From NCBI RefSeq assembly GCF_029167105.1, contig NZ_JARFML010000010.1, positions 62,001 through 126,000 of the forward strand: a DNA stretch of 64,000 nucleotides, in the 5' to 3' direction. The stretch comes from Bradyrhizobium yuanmingense (GTDB lineage Bacteria; Pseudomonadota; Alphaproteobacteria; Rhizobiales; Xanthobacteraceae). The position numbers and the translations under genes were made by a program. This document shows positions 26,038-34,098 of the stretch, in pieces; within the stretch, counting starts at the first letter, position 1, and each line of letters opens with the position of its first letter. The notes under the pieces are model-generated. The model saw nothing but the letters and a program-made list of their open reading frames with translations. It was not told where the DNA came from and did not search any database.

Positions 26038-28008
26038 ATGGCTGTCCACATCTTTCGCCGGGAAGCCGTGTACTACTGGCGCCGTCGCGCGCCGCGTTCC
26101 CTTGCCAATATTCTGGATCGATCGCATGTTTTTCTGAGCCTCCGAACGACCAGCCCTGTCGTGGCACGTCGGATGGGTGCTCAGCTCGATCTGATCCTGG
26201 AAGATGCCGCGATGCTCGCCGAACGTGCCGACCTGCACATGTCGAAGTCCCAAATTGAGACAATGCTCCGCGGCGTCGTCGATACCCATCTGACGAAGCT
26301 CGAGCGGGTCGCGCACGCTGCCAAGAGTGCACCCGGCTTCGACTTCGAGCGGGAACGGATGGCCGACAAGCGGGCCTTCTGGAGCTACGCTCTGCTCGAT
26401 GCTCAGGGCGTGGCCGCTGTCGTGCGTGCCGAGGATCGCCTCCGCATGGCTGCCGACGGACTATCGGAGGCCGATATCGAAGCCGTACAACACCATCTGA
26501 TGACGCTCCGCTTTCAGGATATCGTGCCGACCAATCAGCATGTGCTCGGGCGCATGATCGGTGCAGTGGGCGGTGCCCCGACCGCGATGAATATCGACGT
26601 TGCGCAGGGCACGTATTTCCGGGGAATGAAGCTCGCCCTGGCCGAAATCGATCGACGCTACGGAGGCAGGCGCATAGAAGATGTGGGCTTTGTGGATCGC
26701 ATGCTCATGGCCATGAACGATCCACCGCAGCAAGTTGAATCACCCGAGCCTGGCATCAACCTCCGGAGAAACGATCCACCGAAGGCCGTGGATCGTCCCG
26801 CCGCAACGTCCCTCTCGATGACGGACCTCTCCACTTTCGCTGAAAATGTCATCCAGCAAAACGCCAAGGATGGTCACTGGGACGAGAAAACTCAAAGGCA
26901 AGCTCGGAGCATCTCGAACTTGTTCGTCAAGTTCATGCTGCAGGACCAGCTGGTCCAGGGACTAGATGAGCTTGATCAGCAACGCGTCGGTAAGTTCGTC
27001 GATTTCATGCGTTCGGAGGTCTACAAGCATTACGGCAAATCGCCGAAGGATGAGCATCGGACCATCGCCGAGCTGCGCGCCGACGCGTCGGCACGCGATG
27101 CGAAGAGCCGTGGGATCGGCGGCGACACGCTCAATCGTCACCTTACGTTCCTTGGTCAGATTTTTCGGCACGCAGCTGCGCGTGGCGTGACTAGCCTGGA
27201 AAAGATCGATCTCGTTAAACTGCGCTCGAAAGGCAAGAAAAAGCGCGCCCGCGACGAAAGAGCCAAGCTGCCCATCGAGAAGGCCGAGGCGATCTTCCGG
27301 ACGCCTCCCTTTAACAATTGTGCAGCTTGGAATCGGCTGGCGGAATCCGGGCCGGAGACCCTGCGCCAGATATTCCATTGCGCTCTCTACTTCGTGCCGA
27401 TCCTAATCTACTATACCGGCTGCCGCCGGGAGGAATTGTGCGGGTTGATGGTCGATGACGTCGTTCTGGACAACGGCCCGATCCCCTACATCCACATCGG
27501 CAAGAACAAGCGGCGGCGGATCAAGAATCCGCAATCCCAGCGCAATGTCCCGCTCAATCCCGAAGTCTTGCGGCTCAAATTCGCGGAATACGTGAGGGCC
27601 ATCAAGTCGCTCGGCTATGAGCTGCTTTTCCCTGATCTGTATTCTCCCTCCAGCCGTTCCCCGCTGGGTGATCGCTTCTATAAGGAGTTCAAGCCGATTT
27701 TGACGTCCGCTGGCGTGACGGAGGAGGGGCTTGGGTCGCACGCGGTGCGCCACTTGTTCGGCGCGCAGCTCAAGAAGAAGTCCGTGGTGGAGGAGGATCG
27801 TGCCGATCTGCTCGGACACGGCGGCAAGAGCGAGACCAGCGAGCGGTACTGCGAGCCGCACGAGATCGCGGCACTATACGAATTTGTGCAGAAGCTCCCG
27901 GTCGTAACGGGCCATTTGGAGCCTCGTGAGGTACAGCTGATACCGTGGGTAGCGGAAAAGAAGGTCGCGCCGTTTTCTCAGCCGTCGCGCTCAAAGCGCA
28001 GGGTCTGA
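26038..28008 (+). CDS. Tyrosine recombinase/integrase, long N-terminal form
   Basis: A 656-residue site-specific recombinase. The C-terminal catalytic domain (about residues 410-625) has all expected residues: Arg in YTGCRREELCGL, HxxR in HAVRHLF, His in LLGHGG and the nucleophile Tyr in SERYCEP. The N-terminal 250 residues begin with AVYYWRRRAP, as in the DUF6538-type head of proteobacterial island integrases, and a SAM-like core-binding domain lies at about 270-370. It sits just after tRNA-Gln, the usual place for the integrase of an island using that tRNA. ATG at 26038 is preferred over a GTG at 26026. Confidence 0.93.
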   Translation: MAVHIFRREAVYYWRRRAPRSLANILDRSHVFLSLRTTSPVVARRMGAQLDLILEDAAMLAERADLHMSKSQIETMLRGVVDTHLTKLERVAHAAKSAPGFDFERERMADKRAFWSYALLDAQGVAAVVRAEDRLRMAADGLSEADIEAVQHHLMTLRFQDIVPTNQHVLGRMIGAVGGAPTAMNIDVAQGTYFRGMKLALAEIDRRYGGRRIEDVGFVDRMLMAMNDPPQQVESPEPGINLRRNDPPKAVDRPAATSLSMTDLSTFAENVIQQNAKDGHWDEKTQRQARSISNLFVKFMLQDQLVQGLDELDQQRVGKFVDFMRSEVYKHYGKSPKDEHRTIAELRADASARDAKSRGIGGDTLNRHLTFLGQIFRHAAARGVTSLEKIDLVKLRSKGKKKRARDERAKLPIEKAEAIFRTPPFNNCAAWNRLAESGPETLRQIFHCALYFVPILIYYTGCRREELCGLMVDDVVLDNGPIPYIHIGKNKRRRIKNPQSQRNVPLNPEVLRLKFAEYVRAIKSLGYELLFPDLYSPSSRSPLGDRFYKEFKPILTSAGVTEEGLGSHAVRHLFGAQLKKKSVVEEDRADLLGHGGKSETSERYCEPHEIAALYEFVQKLPVVTGHLEPREVQLIPWVAEKKVAPFSQPSRSKRRV

Positions 28009-28366
28009 GCAGCTCCGGGATACTTTCTTTGATCGCTGATAGTGCACGATGTGGCTTCTCCAATTCTGCTGTCGTCACCTCGATCGGTCGGATGGGTCTT
28101 CACTGCCGCCGACGGGCACCGTTTGGGAATGCCGCGTAATGCGAAGCTCTGATGGTACTTCGGGGAAATGTATCGTAAAATCATACTCTTATAGTTCCGG
28201 GCGTGAGCTGTTCACCATGGCTCCCCTGCTGTGCATAGCGCGTACAACCATACCAAAGGTTGCGGGACGGCGGGCTAGAAGCAAGCGAATCATCTTAAAT
28301 GTCGGATATCCCATCCACAGGCCGCGGCATCGAGAGGCGGTCTCGCTGCGGCAGCAAGGGTAGAGT
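28009..28366. other. Leader region of the SIR2-pAgo operon
   Basis: This 358-base gap holds no ORF with coding character. It is more AT-rich than its surroundings around 28165-28200, where a TATAGT word could be a -10 element, although no good -35 is found at the right spacing. It must contain the promoter of the SIR2-pAgo genes unless they are read through from the integrase. Confidence 0.35.
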
Positions 28367-31144
28367 GTGCCGGACGAACCGACATTTCAGACGTCAACGC
28401 CAGGTCATATCCGTTCGCTGCTGCTTGACGGATCAAGCCCAGTACTCCTGCTGGGCGCCGGGGCGTCGGTCACATCAGGGATTCCAGTTGCTGCTGCCAC
28501 GGCGGAAAAGGCAGCGCGATGGGCCTGGTGTAGAGAGGCCGGCCGTTCACCTGAGGATATCCGGATTCAACGGTCTGACTATTGGCCTTGGCTTTGCCGC
28601 CAGCCATGGTTTTCGGAGCACGCTCCGCTCGCCGATCAATATCCCAAGATCATCGAAAAGCTCCTTGGAGTCCGCAAGCAACGTCGTGATTTCTTCGAGC
28701 GATTAATTTCGCCAGGCGTGGCTCCAAAGAGCGGTTATCGCGCGCTCGTGCGCATTCTCAACGAGGGCTGGATCAACACCGTCCTAACGACCAACTTCGA
28801 TCATTGTATCGAGGAGGCGAAAGTCCTCGAGAACAAGCCGCACTTCTTGGTTTCGATCAAGACGTCCGATGATCTCGTCAGATTCAATGCCGCCTCGCCC
28901 GATCCTCAACTCGTCTATTTGCACGGATCCGTCGAACACTACTCGGATAAAAACCTCGACCACGAAGTGGATCAGCTGGATGCGCCGATCGTCCAGCGGC
29001 TGGTCCCGCTGCTGCGCGATCATCCGCTGATCGTCGTGGGATATCGGGGCAATGAGCCATCCGTCATGAGGGGGCTTCTGCTCGAGCAGATCAATGCCAC
29101 AAATACCTTTGCGCAGGGGGTGTACTGGTGTGTTCGCGAAAGCGACATGCAACAGCCGCTTTCGCCGTTGGTCAAAGAACTCGCGGCAGCAATAGGCACC
29201 AATTTTCAGATCGTCCCGATCGTTGGGTTCGACGAATTGCTCCAGTACGACCTATGGGATCGGTTGCGTTCCGAAGGCGCGCAGCCGATACGGCGGAGCC
29301 ATGCCTACGGCCAAACCGATTTGCCGTCTGATATGCGAGCTCTGGAGACGGTCGACGCCGACGATCTCGACGACAAGATGTTGCGTGAGCGCTTGACGCA
29401 ATATGCCAAACGACTCGGCCTGAACGCGCCAGAAAATCCCGATCGCGCTTGGCTCAGAGAGGAGGCCAGGGTTCGAAATCTTCTCAGGAGCGTGGGCAAC
29501 GATCTGCGTCCGACGCTCGCGGGGTGGCTCTTGTTTGCACCTTCGCCCGAACGCAAGACGGCTCAAGCCACCGTGGCGTTCTCGGCCCGAGGACCCGTCC
29601 ATTGGATCAAGCGGTGTTTCGGCGATGACTCCGCCACCGACAAGCCTGACAAGGACGGCTTCATTTCCGTTGAACAGGATATATCCGGAAATCTCTGGTC
29701 GCAGCTGAACGCGCTCACTGATCTGCTTGCTCTGGTCAACGTGTCGTTTCGTTTAAAGGAGGAGATCTCCCGAACTGCCTATCCTTACGACAGTCTTGCG
29801 CTCAAGGAGGTCGTGGTGAATGCGCTTGTCCACCGCGACTACGACCGTGAGGCACCAGTTAGGATTGAGGTGACGCCCGGCGAGATACGCGTCTCGAGTC
29901 CGGGCGGCATCATTGCTGAAGTTGCAGCCCAGATGGCCGGTAAGACACTCGAGACAGTCGTCAGGAGCGGTAGTCGAGGCATCAAGGGCTATCGCAATCC
30001 AGTCATCACCGACTTGTTTTATGGCGGCGGCCAAATGGACCGCTCGGGCTCAGGGCTTGGCGACGTTTGGTCACTCACGTTGAACAACAACGGGGAGGTC
30101 CATTTCGGGCCTGACGCGAACAACGAGAATTTCGTTGTTACCATCCACGCGCGGCCGGAGGCGGTGGATGAGGTCACCAATACTGCCGTTCCGGCTGTTA
30201 CGGATACCGTGCGCTATACGACCAACCTTCTGCCGATCGAGGAAATGCCGGCCAAGATCTGGCACACAGCCACCAGTTCCACCGCGGCATGGCGGCTCAA
30301 GAAAGAAGCCGCCGGTTTGGCCGTGCCACCGGGTCATGTCCATGATCGCCGCTTCTTCACCCTCTATGATCTGGAGAAAATCGCGCGCGAGCTTGTATCG
30401 CCCTTCGACGAGGGAGAAGTTGAGTCGCTCACGCTTCGCGAACTCCTCGATCAGCCAAACGGCGAGAACATCCTGCTAAAGCTTATGAACGAGGCGATTT
30501 TCGAGCATCTGCGCAAACTCGGACTGGCGATCGACTACAGCCGCCGCCGAGCCTATTTTCCGAAAGAGGAGCGGGGCGAGCGGAAAATCACCTATCAGGG
30601 GCGCCTCAAGCGAGCAACACGCACCGTCGTGAAGGCTCGTGTTCGTCGTGGTACCGATGACGTTCTCTACTATGAGCACAAAGCCTTTGGCTTTACCGTG
30701 ATGCCGTTTGGAGGCGATTGGGCAGTCCTGCTGACGCCCGGTTATGCCTTCACTCGCGACGGCGTTGGCAAGCCGATAGGGCGCGAGAAGATCAATATTT
30801 TGTCGACACGTCGAGCTGCACGCGATTTTAATCCAACCGTTCACCACGATGTCACGTTCTGGGCGTCCATCCTTTCTGAAGATGCGGACGGAGTCTTTGC
30901 CCTCACCTTTGAGCGTCAGAACGATCTTTCCAGTTATGCGCCGACGATATTGCTGTCTCGAAGTCAGCCGACCGTAGCATTCAGTTCCACTGCCTTCAGT
31001 GAATCCGAGGAACTGGATAGCGAGATAGAGGCCGATCTCGAGAATCTGGACGACGAACTGAGCGCACTCGCGGAGGAGGAGGCGCAGTCAGAAGATCGCG
31101 ATCAAGAGGAAGACGACGAGCGAGATCAAGATAATGACGATTAG
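28367..31144 (+). CDS. SIR2-RecG/GHKL-like-APAZ effector of a short Argonaute system
   Basis: A 925-residue multidomain protein. Residues about 15-300 are a SIR2 domain: GAGAS (30-34), TTNFD (141-145, catalytic Asn), LHGS (185-188, catalytic His) and VGYRGNEPS (224-232). In related systems SIR2 destroys NAD+. Residues about 330-600 resemble the region after AlbA in RecG-like/Schlafen-type proteins and include a GHKL-type ATP site: EVVVNALVHRDY (481-492), GEIRVSSPGG (505-514), RNPVITDLF (543-551) and MDRSGSGLGDV (557-567). Residues about 600-870 are the probable APAZ region that binds the Argonaute. The last 50 residues are almost all acidic. Translation starts at a GTG after AAGGG, and the stop overlaps the pAgo start by 11 bases. 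Confidence 0.85.
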   Translation: MPDEPTFQTSTPGHIRSLLLDGSSPVLLLGAGASVTSGIPVAAATAEKAARWAWCREAGRSPEDIRIQRSDYWPWLCRQPWFSEHAPLADQYPKIIEKLLGVRKQRRDFFERLISPGVAPKSGYRALVRILNEGWINTVLTTNFDHCIEEAKVLENKPHFLVSIKTSDDLVRFNAASPDPQLVYLHGSVEHYSDKNLDHEVDQLDAPIVQRLVPLLRDHPLIVVGYRGNEPSVMRGLLLEQINATNTFAQGVYWCVRESDMQQPLSPLVKELAAAIGTNFQIVPIVGFDELLQYDLWDRLRSEGAQPIRRSHAYGQTDLPSDMRALETVDADDLDDKMLRERLTQYAKRLGLNAPENPDRAWLREEARVRNLLRSVGNDLRPTLAGWLLFAPSPERKTAQATVAFSARGPVHWIKRCFGDDSATDKPDKDGFISVEQDISGNLWSQLNALTDLLALVNVSFRLKEEISRTAYPYDSLALKEVVVNALVHRDYDREAPVRIEVTPGEIRVSSPGGIIAEVAAQMAGKTLETVVRSGSRGIKGYRNPVITDLFYGGGQMDRSGSGLGDVWSLTLNNNGEVHFGPDANNENFVVTIHARPEAVDEVTNTAVPAVTDTVRYTTNLLPIEEMPAKIWHTATSSTAAWRLKKEAAGLAVPPGHVHDRRFFTLYDLEKIARELVSPFDEGEVESLTLRELLDQPNGENILLKLMNEAIFEHLRKLGLAIDYSRRRAYFPKEERGERKITYQGRLKRATRTVVKARVRRGTDDVLYYEHKAFGFTVMPFGGDWAVLLTPGYAFTRDGVGKPIGREKINILSTRRAARDFNPTVHHDVTFWASILSEDADGVFALTFERQNDLSSYAPTILLSRSQPTVAFSSTAFSESEELDSEIEADLENLDDELSALAEEEAQSEDRDQEEDDERDQDNDD

Positions 31145-32639
31145 GCTCGCCGTTCGGGAACTCAGGCCACCACAACTCCAGTTTGGCGGCGCGGTGACAA
31201 CGTCCGATCCGAAGGTCGGACTCGATCTCGCCGGGCCTTTCGACCTGCGGTTTGGCGCGGCCCGTCAGACCCAGGTCAAGGTCGGTATCATTGGTCCACG
31301 CCAGCTCGTTGAGCAGACCCGGCGCTGGCTTGAGCGGTGCCGCGCGCCTGTACCAGTGCTTGGTACGCCATCACTGTTACAAAAGCCGTTTCCGGGGTTC
31401 GCAAAGACGTTTCACATGTCACTCGTCGATTCCGATGGATGGTCGGTGCATCTCGACGGCGAACGCCGGAATCCGCTTGAGGAGGCGCTGGATGACGATG
31501 ATCTATTCAGAAGCTTCCAGAAGGTTGTCGATCTGTACAGTGATGCCCATGCCCGTCTCGCAAAACGGGACACCAATCGGCCCGATGTGGTTATCGTTTG
31601 CATCTCCGACGATGTGCTCAAAAAGGTTCGCTCGGTAGAACGCGACTTGACGGCCGAGGAAAAGAAGAAAGCAAAAGCGATCGCGAAATCGCGCGAAAGT
31701 CGACAGATGGACATGTTCGACATGTTGCAAGAGGTCGAGCAAACCGAAGAGGATTTTCTGAAGCGCGACCTTCGGCACGCCCTGAAGGCCCGCGCCATGG
31801 CAAACAAGCTGCCCATACAGATTGTCACTGAGCGACTATTGGTAGACGGTCCCTACAACGAAGATCCCGCAACCCGCGCCTGGAATTTTACCGTCGGACT
31901 TTACTATAAGGCCGGCAATGTGCCTTGGCGACTGCCTACCGATGGACCCGAGACCTGTTTCGTCGGCATCAGCTTTCATCATTTTCGAACGACGCAACGC
32001 CATATCGTGCAGTCGACTCTCGCTCAAGCGTTTTCGAGCGAGGGGGAAGGCTTTGCTATCCGAGGGCAAGGAGTGCCGGCGGACGCCGATCAGAGACGAA
32101 ATCTTCATTTGTCTGAAGATCAAGCTTTCAATCTCTGCAAGAACGTTCTTGTCGAATATGAAAAGCGAACTGGCGGCGCACCCCTGCGCATGGTCGTGCA
32201 TAAAACGACTTTCTTCGATCAGGCCGAGCAGAAGGGGTTCTCCGAGGCGCTGCGAGACATTCCTATCGTTGAAATGGTGACGCTTGTGCCCAGCGCGTTT
32301 CGGCTGATCCGGTTTGGCGCCTACCCGCCCAAGGTCGGCACGGTATGTTCTGTCAACGATGCCCGAAGCTATCTTTTTACATCCGGTTACATGCCTGAGC
32401 TCGGCACATATCCTGGACCGCATGTCCCGCAACCCTTTGAAATCCGTCGCATTGGCGACGGGGATCATATTTCGGCAGCGCAGGACGTTCTTAACCTAAC
32501 TCGGATGAACTGGAACACAGCCGATATTCGGGGCAAGTGGCCAGTGACACTTTCCTTTGCCCGTCGGGTTGGGGGCATTCTGGACGAATACGGTGAGGAT
32601 GAGGGCGAACCGGTCACATCCTTCCGATATTTCGTTTGA
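31134..32639 (+). CDS. Short prokaryotic Argonaute (MID-PIWI, catalytically inactive)
   Basis: A 501-residue protein with only MID and PIWI domains and no N or PAZ domain. The MID hallmarks RHALKARAM (214-222) and LPIQIV (226-231) bind the guide 5' end. TRAWNFTVGLYYKAGNVPWR (247-266) is the typical start of PIWI in short pAgos, and the end MNWNTAD with PVTLSFARRVGGIL (458-483) is the family C-terminus. The slicer residues are missing: the first Asp position reads GISF (278-281) and the HRDG position reads VHKTT (355-359). It should sense invader nucleic acid with a guide and activate the SIR2 partner, with which it is translationally coupled. Confidence 0.93.
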   Translation: MTIRLAVRELRPPQLQFGGAVTTSDPKVGLDLAGPFDLRFGAARQTQVKVGIIGPRQLVEQTRRWLERCRAPVPVLGTPSLLQKPFPGFAKTFHMSLVDSDGWSVHLDGERRNPLEEALDDDDLFRSFQKVVDLYSDAHARLAKRDTNRPDVVIVCISDDVLKKVRSVERDLTAEEKKKAKAIAKSRESRQMDMFDMLQEVEQTEEDFLKRDLRHALKARAMANKLPIQIVTERLLVDGPYNEDPATRAWNFTVGLYYKAGNVPWRLPTDGPETCFVGISFHHFRTTQRHIVQSTLAQAFSSEGEGFAIRGQGVPADADQRRNLHLSEDQAFNLCKNVLVEYEKRTGGAPLRMVVHKTTFFDQAEQKGFSEALRDIPIVEMVTLVPSAFRLIRFGAYPPKVGTVCSVNDARSYLFTSGYMPELGTYPGPHVPQPFEIRRIGDGDHISAAQDVLNLTRMNWNTADIRGKWPVTLSFARRVGGILDEYGEDEGEPVTSFRYFV

Positions 32640-32683
32640 AGCGAAGGGGGCACTTCGCTGACTGATAAGCTCTGGGCTCCAAG

Positions 32684-33958
32684 CTACTCTGCCGCTTCGC
32701 CCTTCGTCTCAATCATCAGCAAATCAAGGCTCTCGATCTCCTGCATTGCCCGACCGGCAATGCCCTGAAGGTCGCCGTAGAGGCCGGCGGTGGAGTCGAG
32801 CACGCCGCGAAGCTGTTCCTCGCGCTTGGCCCACAGCCGCATCATCGTCTTCCGCTCGCGGTCGAGGTCGGCTTGCATGTCAGTGAACTTCTCCACGATC
32901 GCATCGATGCGATGGCGAAAGCGGGGACCGGTCAGATAGCCGTACATCATTTCCATCTTGGTCTGCTGGCCTTCCTGAGCCTGACGGCTGCCGGCGAGGT
33001 CGATCAACCCATGCCGGAGTACGATCGCCAGCGGAACGGCGAACCGGGGCTCCGCGACCCAGACATTGTCGACCAGTCCGAAGGTTTCGATATCCTTCGG
33101 CAACGCGCTGGAGACAATGAGGGCGATCTCCGCTTTGGCCGCGCGCTGGTCGCTTCGGAGCTTGGTCAGCCAGTCGTCGCTCCAACGCTTGGTTCGCTTG
33201 GACTCCCAGAGGATGCTGCCGCAAGCCTGCCCACCAGGAGCGAACACGCGGTGGAGGACGTCGCCACCAAAATCACCCTTTGGCACCGGCTCGATGAGAT
33301 CGCGCGGAAACTGATTACGAAGCAGGGATTCCAGTTCGAGCTCCAGGGCTTCGCCTTGCAGCTGCTGTGAGCCCTGTTCGGCCCGGCGGCGGAGTTCCTC
33401 GATCTGCCGGTTCATGCCGGCGATCTGGGCTTCCTTCTCCGCAACCTTTGCCTTGAAGCCGTCCTCGGCCTCCAGCTTGGCCTTGTCGCGCACAGCGGCG
33501 AGTGCCTGCTGGACCTTCGTTTCGATCGTGAGCTCGACTTCGCGCTTGGCATCGTCGAGCTCGCGCTCCTTGCGGAGCATGTCCGCCTGGATCTTCTGGG
33601 CCGCGGCCAACTTCTCGTTGTTGGCTGCAAGCATCCGCTGCAATTCGGTCAACTGCTGGTCGCGGGTGCTCAGCTCGTCGGCGACCGCCAGACGCGCTCG
33701 CTTTGCTTCCGCCTCGGTGATGTTGGCCCGCTCTGCCTTCAGCTTAGCCGCAACCTGCTCGTCAACGGTCTCGCGAGCTTTCGCGATTTCTTCGCTAGCC
33801 TGCTTGAGTAGCGCTTCGCGCCGGCCAAAGTCCGCTTCCTTGGCAACGAGCTGCTGGTCGAACTTGCGGCGCGTTTCGGCGATCAGGGGCGCGGCAAGCG
33901 ATTCTGTCAGTTTGATTTCGGTGCGGCAGTTTGGGCAGACGATCTGGGGATCGGTCAC
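32684..33958 (-). CDS. DUF2130 coiled-coil protein with nuclease-like fold
   Basis: A 424-residue protein. The N-terminus has a CPNC zinc-ribbon half motif (residues 8-11). A long charged coiled coil (about 30-205) follows. The C-terminal DUF2130 domain contains GDFGGDVLHRV (near 227-237) and ILWESKRTKRW, giving an Asp...Glu-x-Lys arrangement like the PD-(D/E)XK nuclease fold. DUF2130 has no proven function to my knowledge; nuclease activity is inference. GTG at 33958 with a GAGGA ribosome site is used. It is the last gene of the minus-strand run with the AAA+ and GIY-YIG genes, and converges on pAgo. Confidence 0.8.
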   Translation of the reverse strand: MTDPQIVCPNCRTEIKLTESLAAPLIAETRRKFDQQLVAKEADFGRREALLKQASEEIAKARETVDEQVAAKLKAERANITEAEAKRARLAVADELSTRDQQLTELQRMLAANNEKLAAAQKIQADMLRKERELDDAKREVELTIETKVQQALAAVRDKAKLEAEDGFKAKVAEKEAQIAGMNRQIEELRRRAEQGSQQLQGEALELELESLLRNQFPRDLIEPVPKGDFGGDVLHRVFAPGGQACGSILWESKRTKRWSDDWLTKLRSDQRAAKAEIALIVSSALPKDIETFGLVDNVWVAEPRFAVPLAIVLRHGLIDLAGSRQAQEGQQTKMEMMYGYLTGPRFRHRIDAIVEKFTDMQADLDRERKTMMRLWAKREEQLRGVLDSTAGLYGDLQGIAGRAMQEIESLDLLMIETKGEAAE

Positions 33959-34098
33959 GGCATCGGTCCTCTAAGGATTGCCCGCGATAGTACCGGGCGA
34001 GGGTGCGCCGTTTAAGCCCTGCGCGCGGGTTATCCCGCGCAATTGCGGCGGCCGCGGCAATAGCGGCCTCGTCTTTCCGTCGCTCTGGTCCGCCATGA

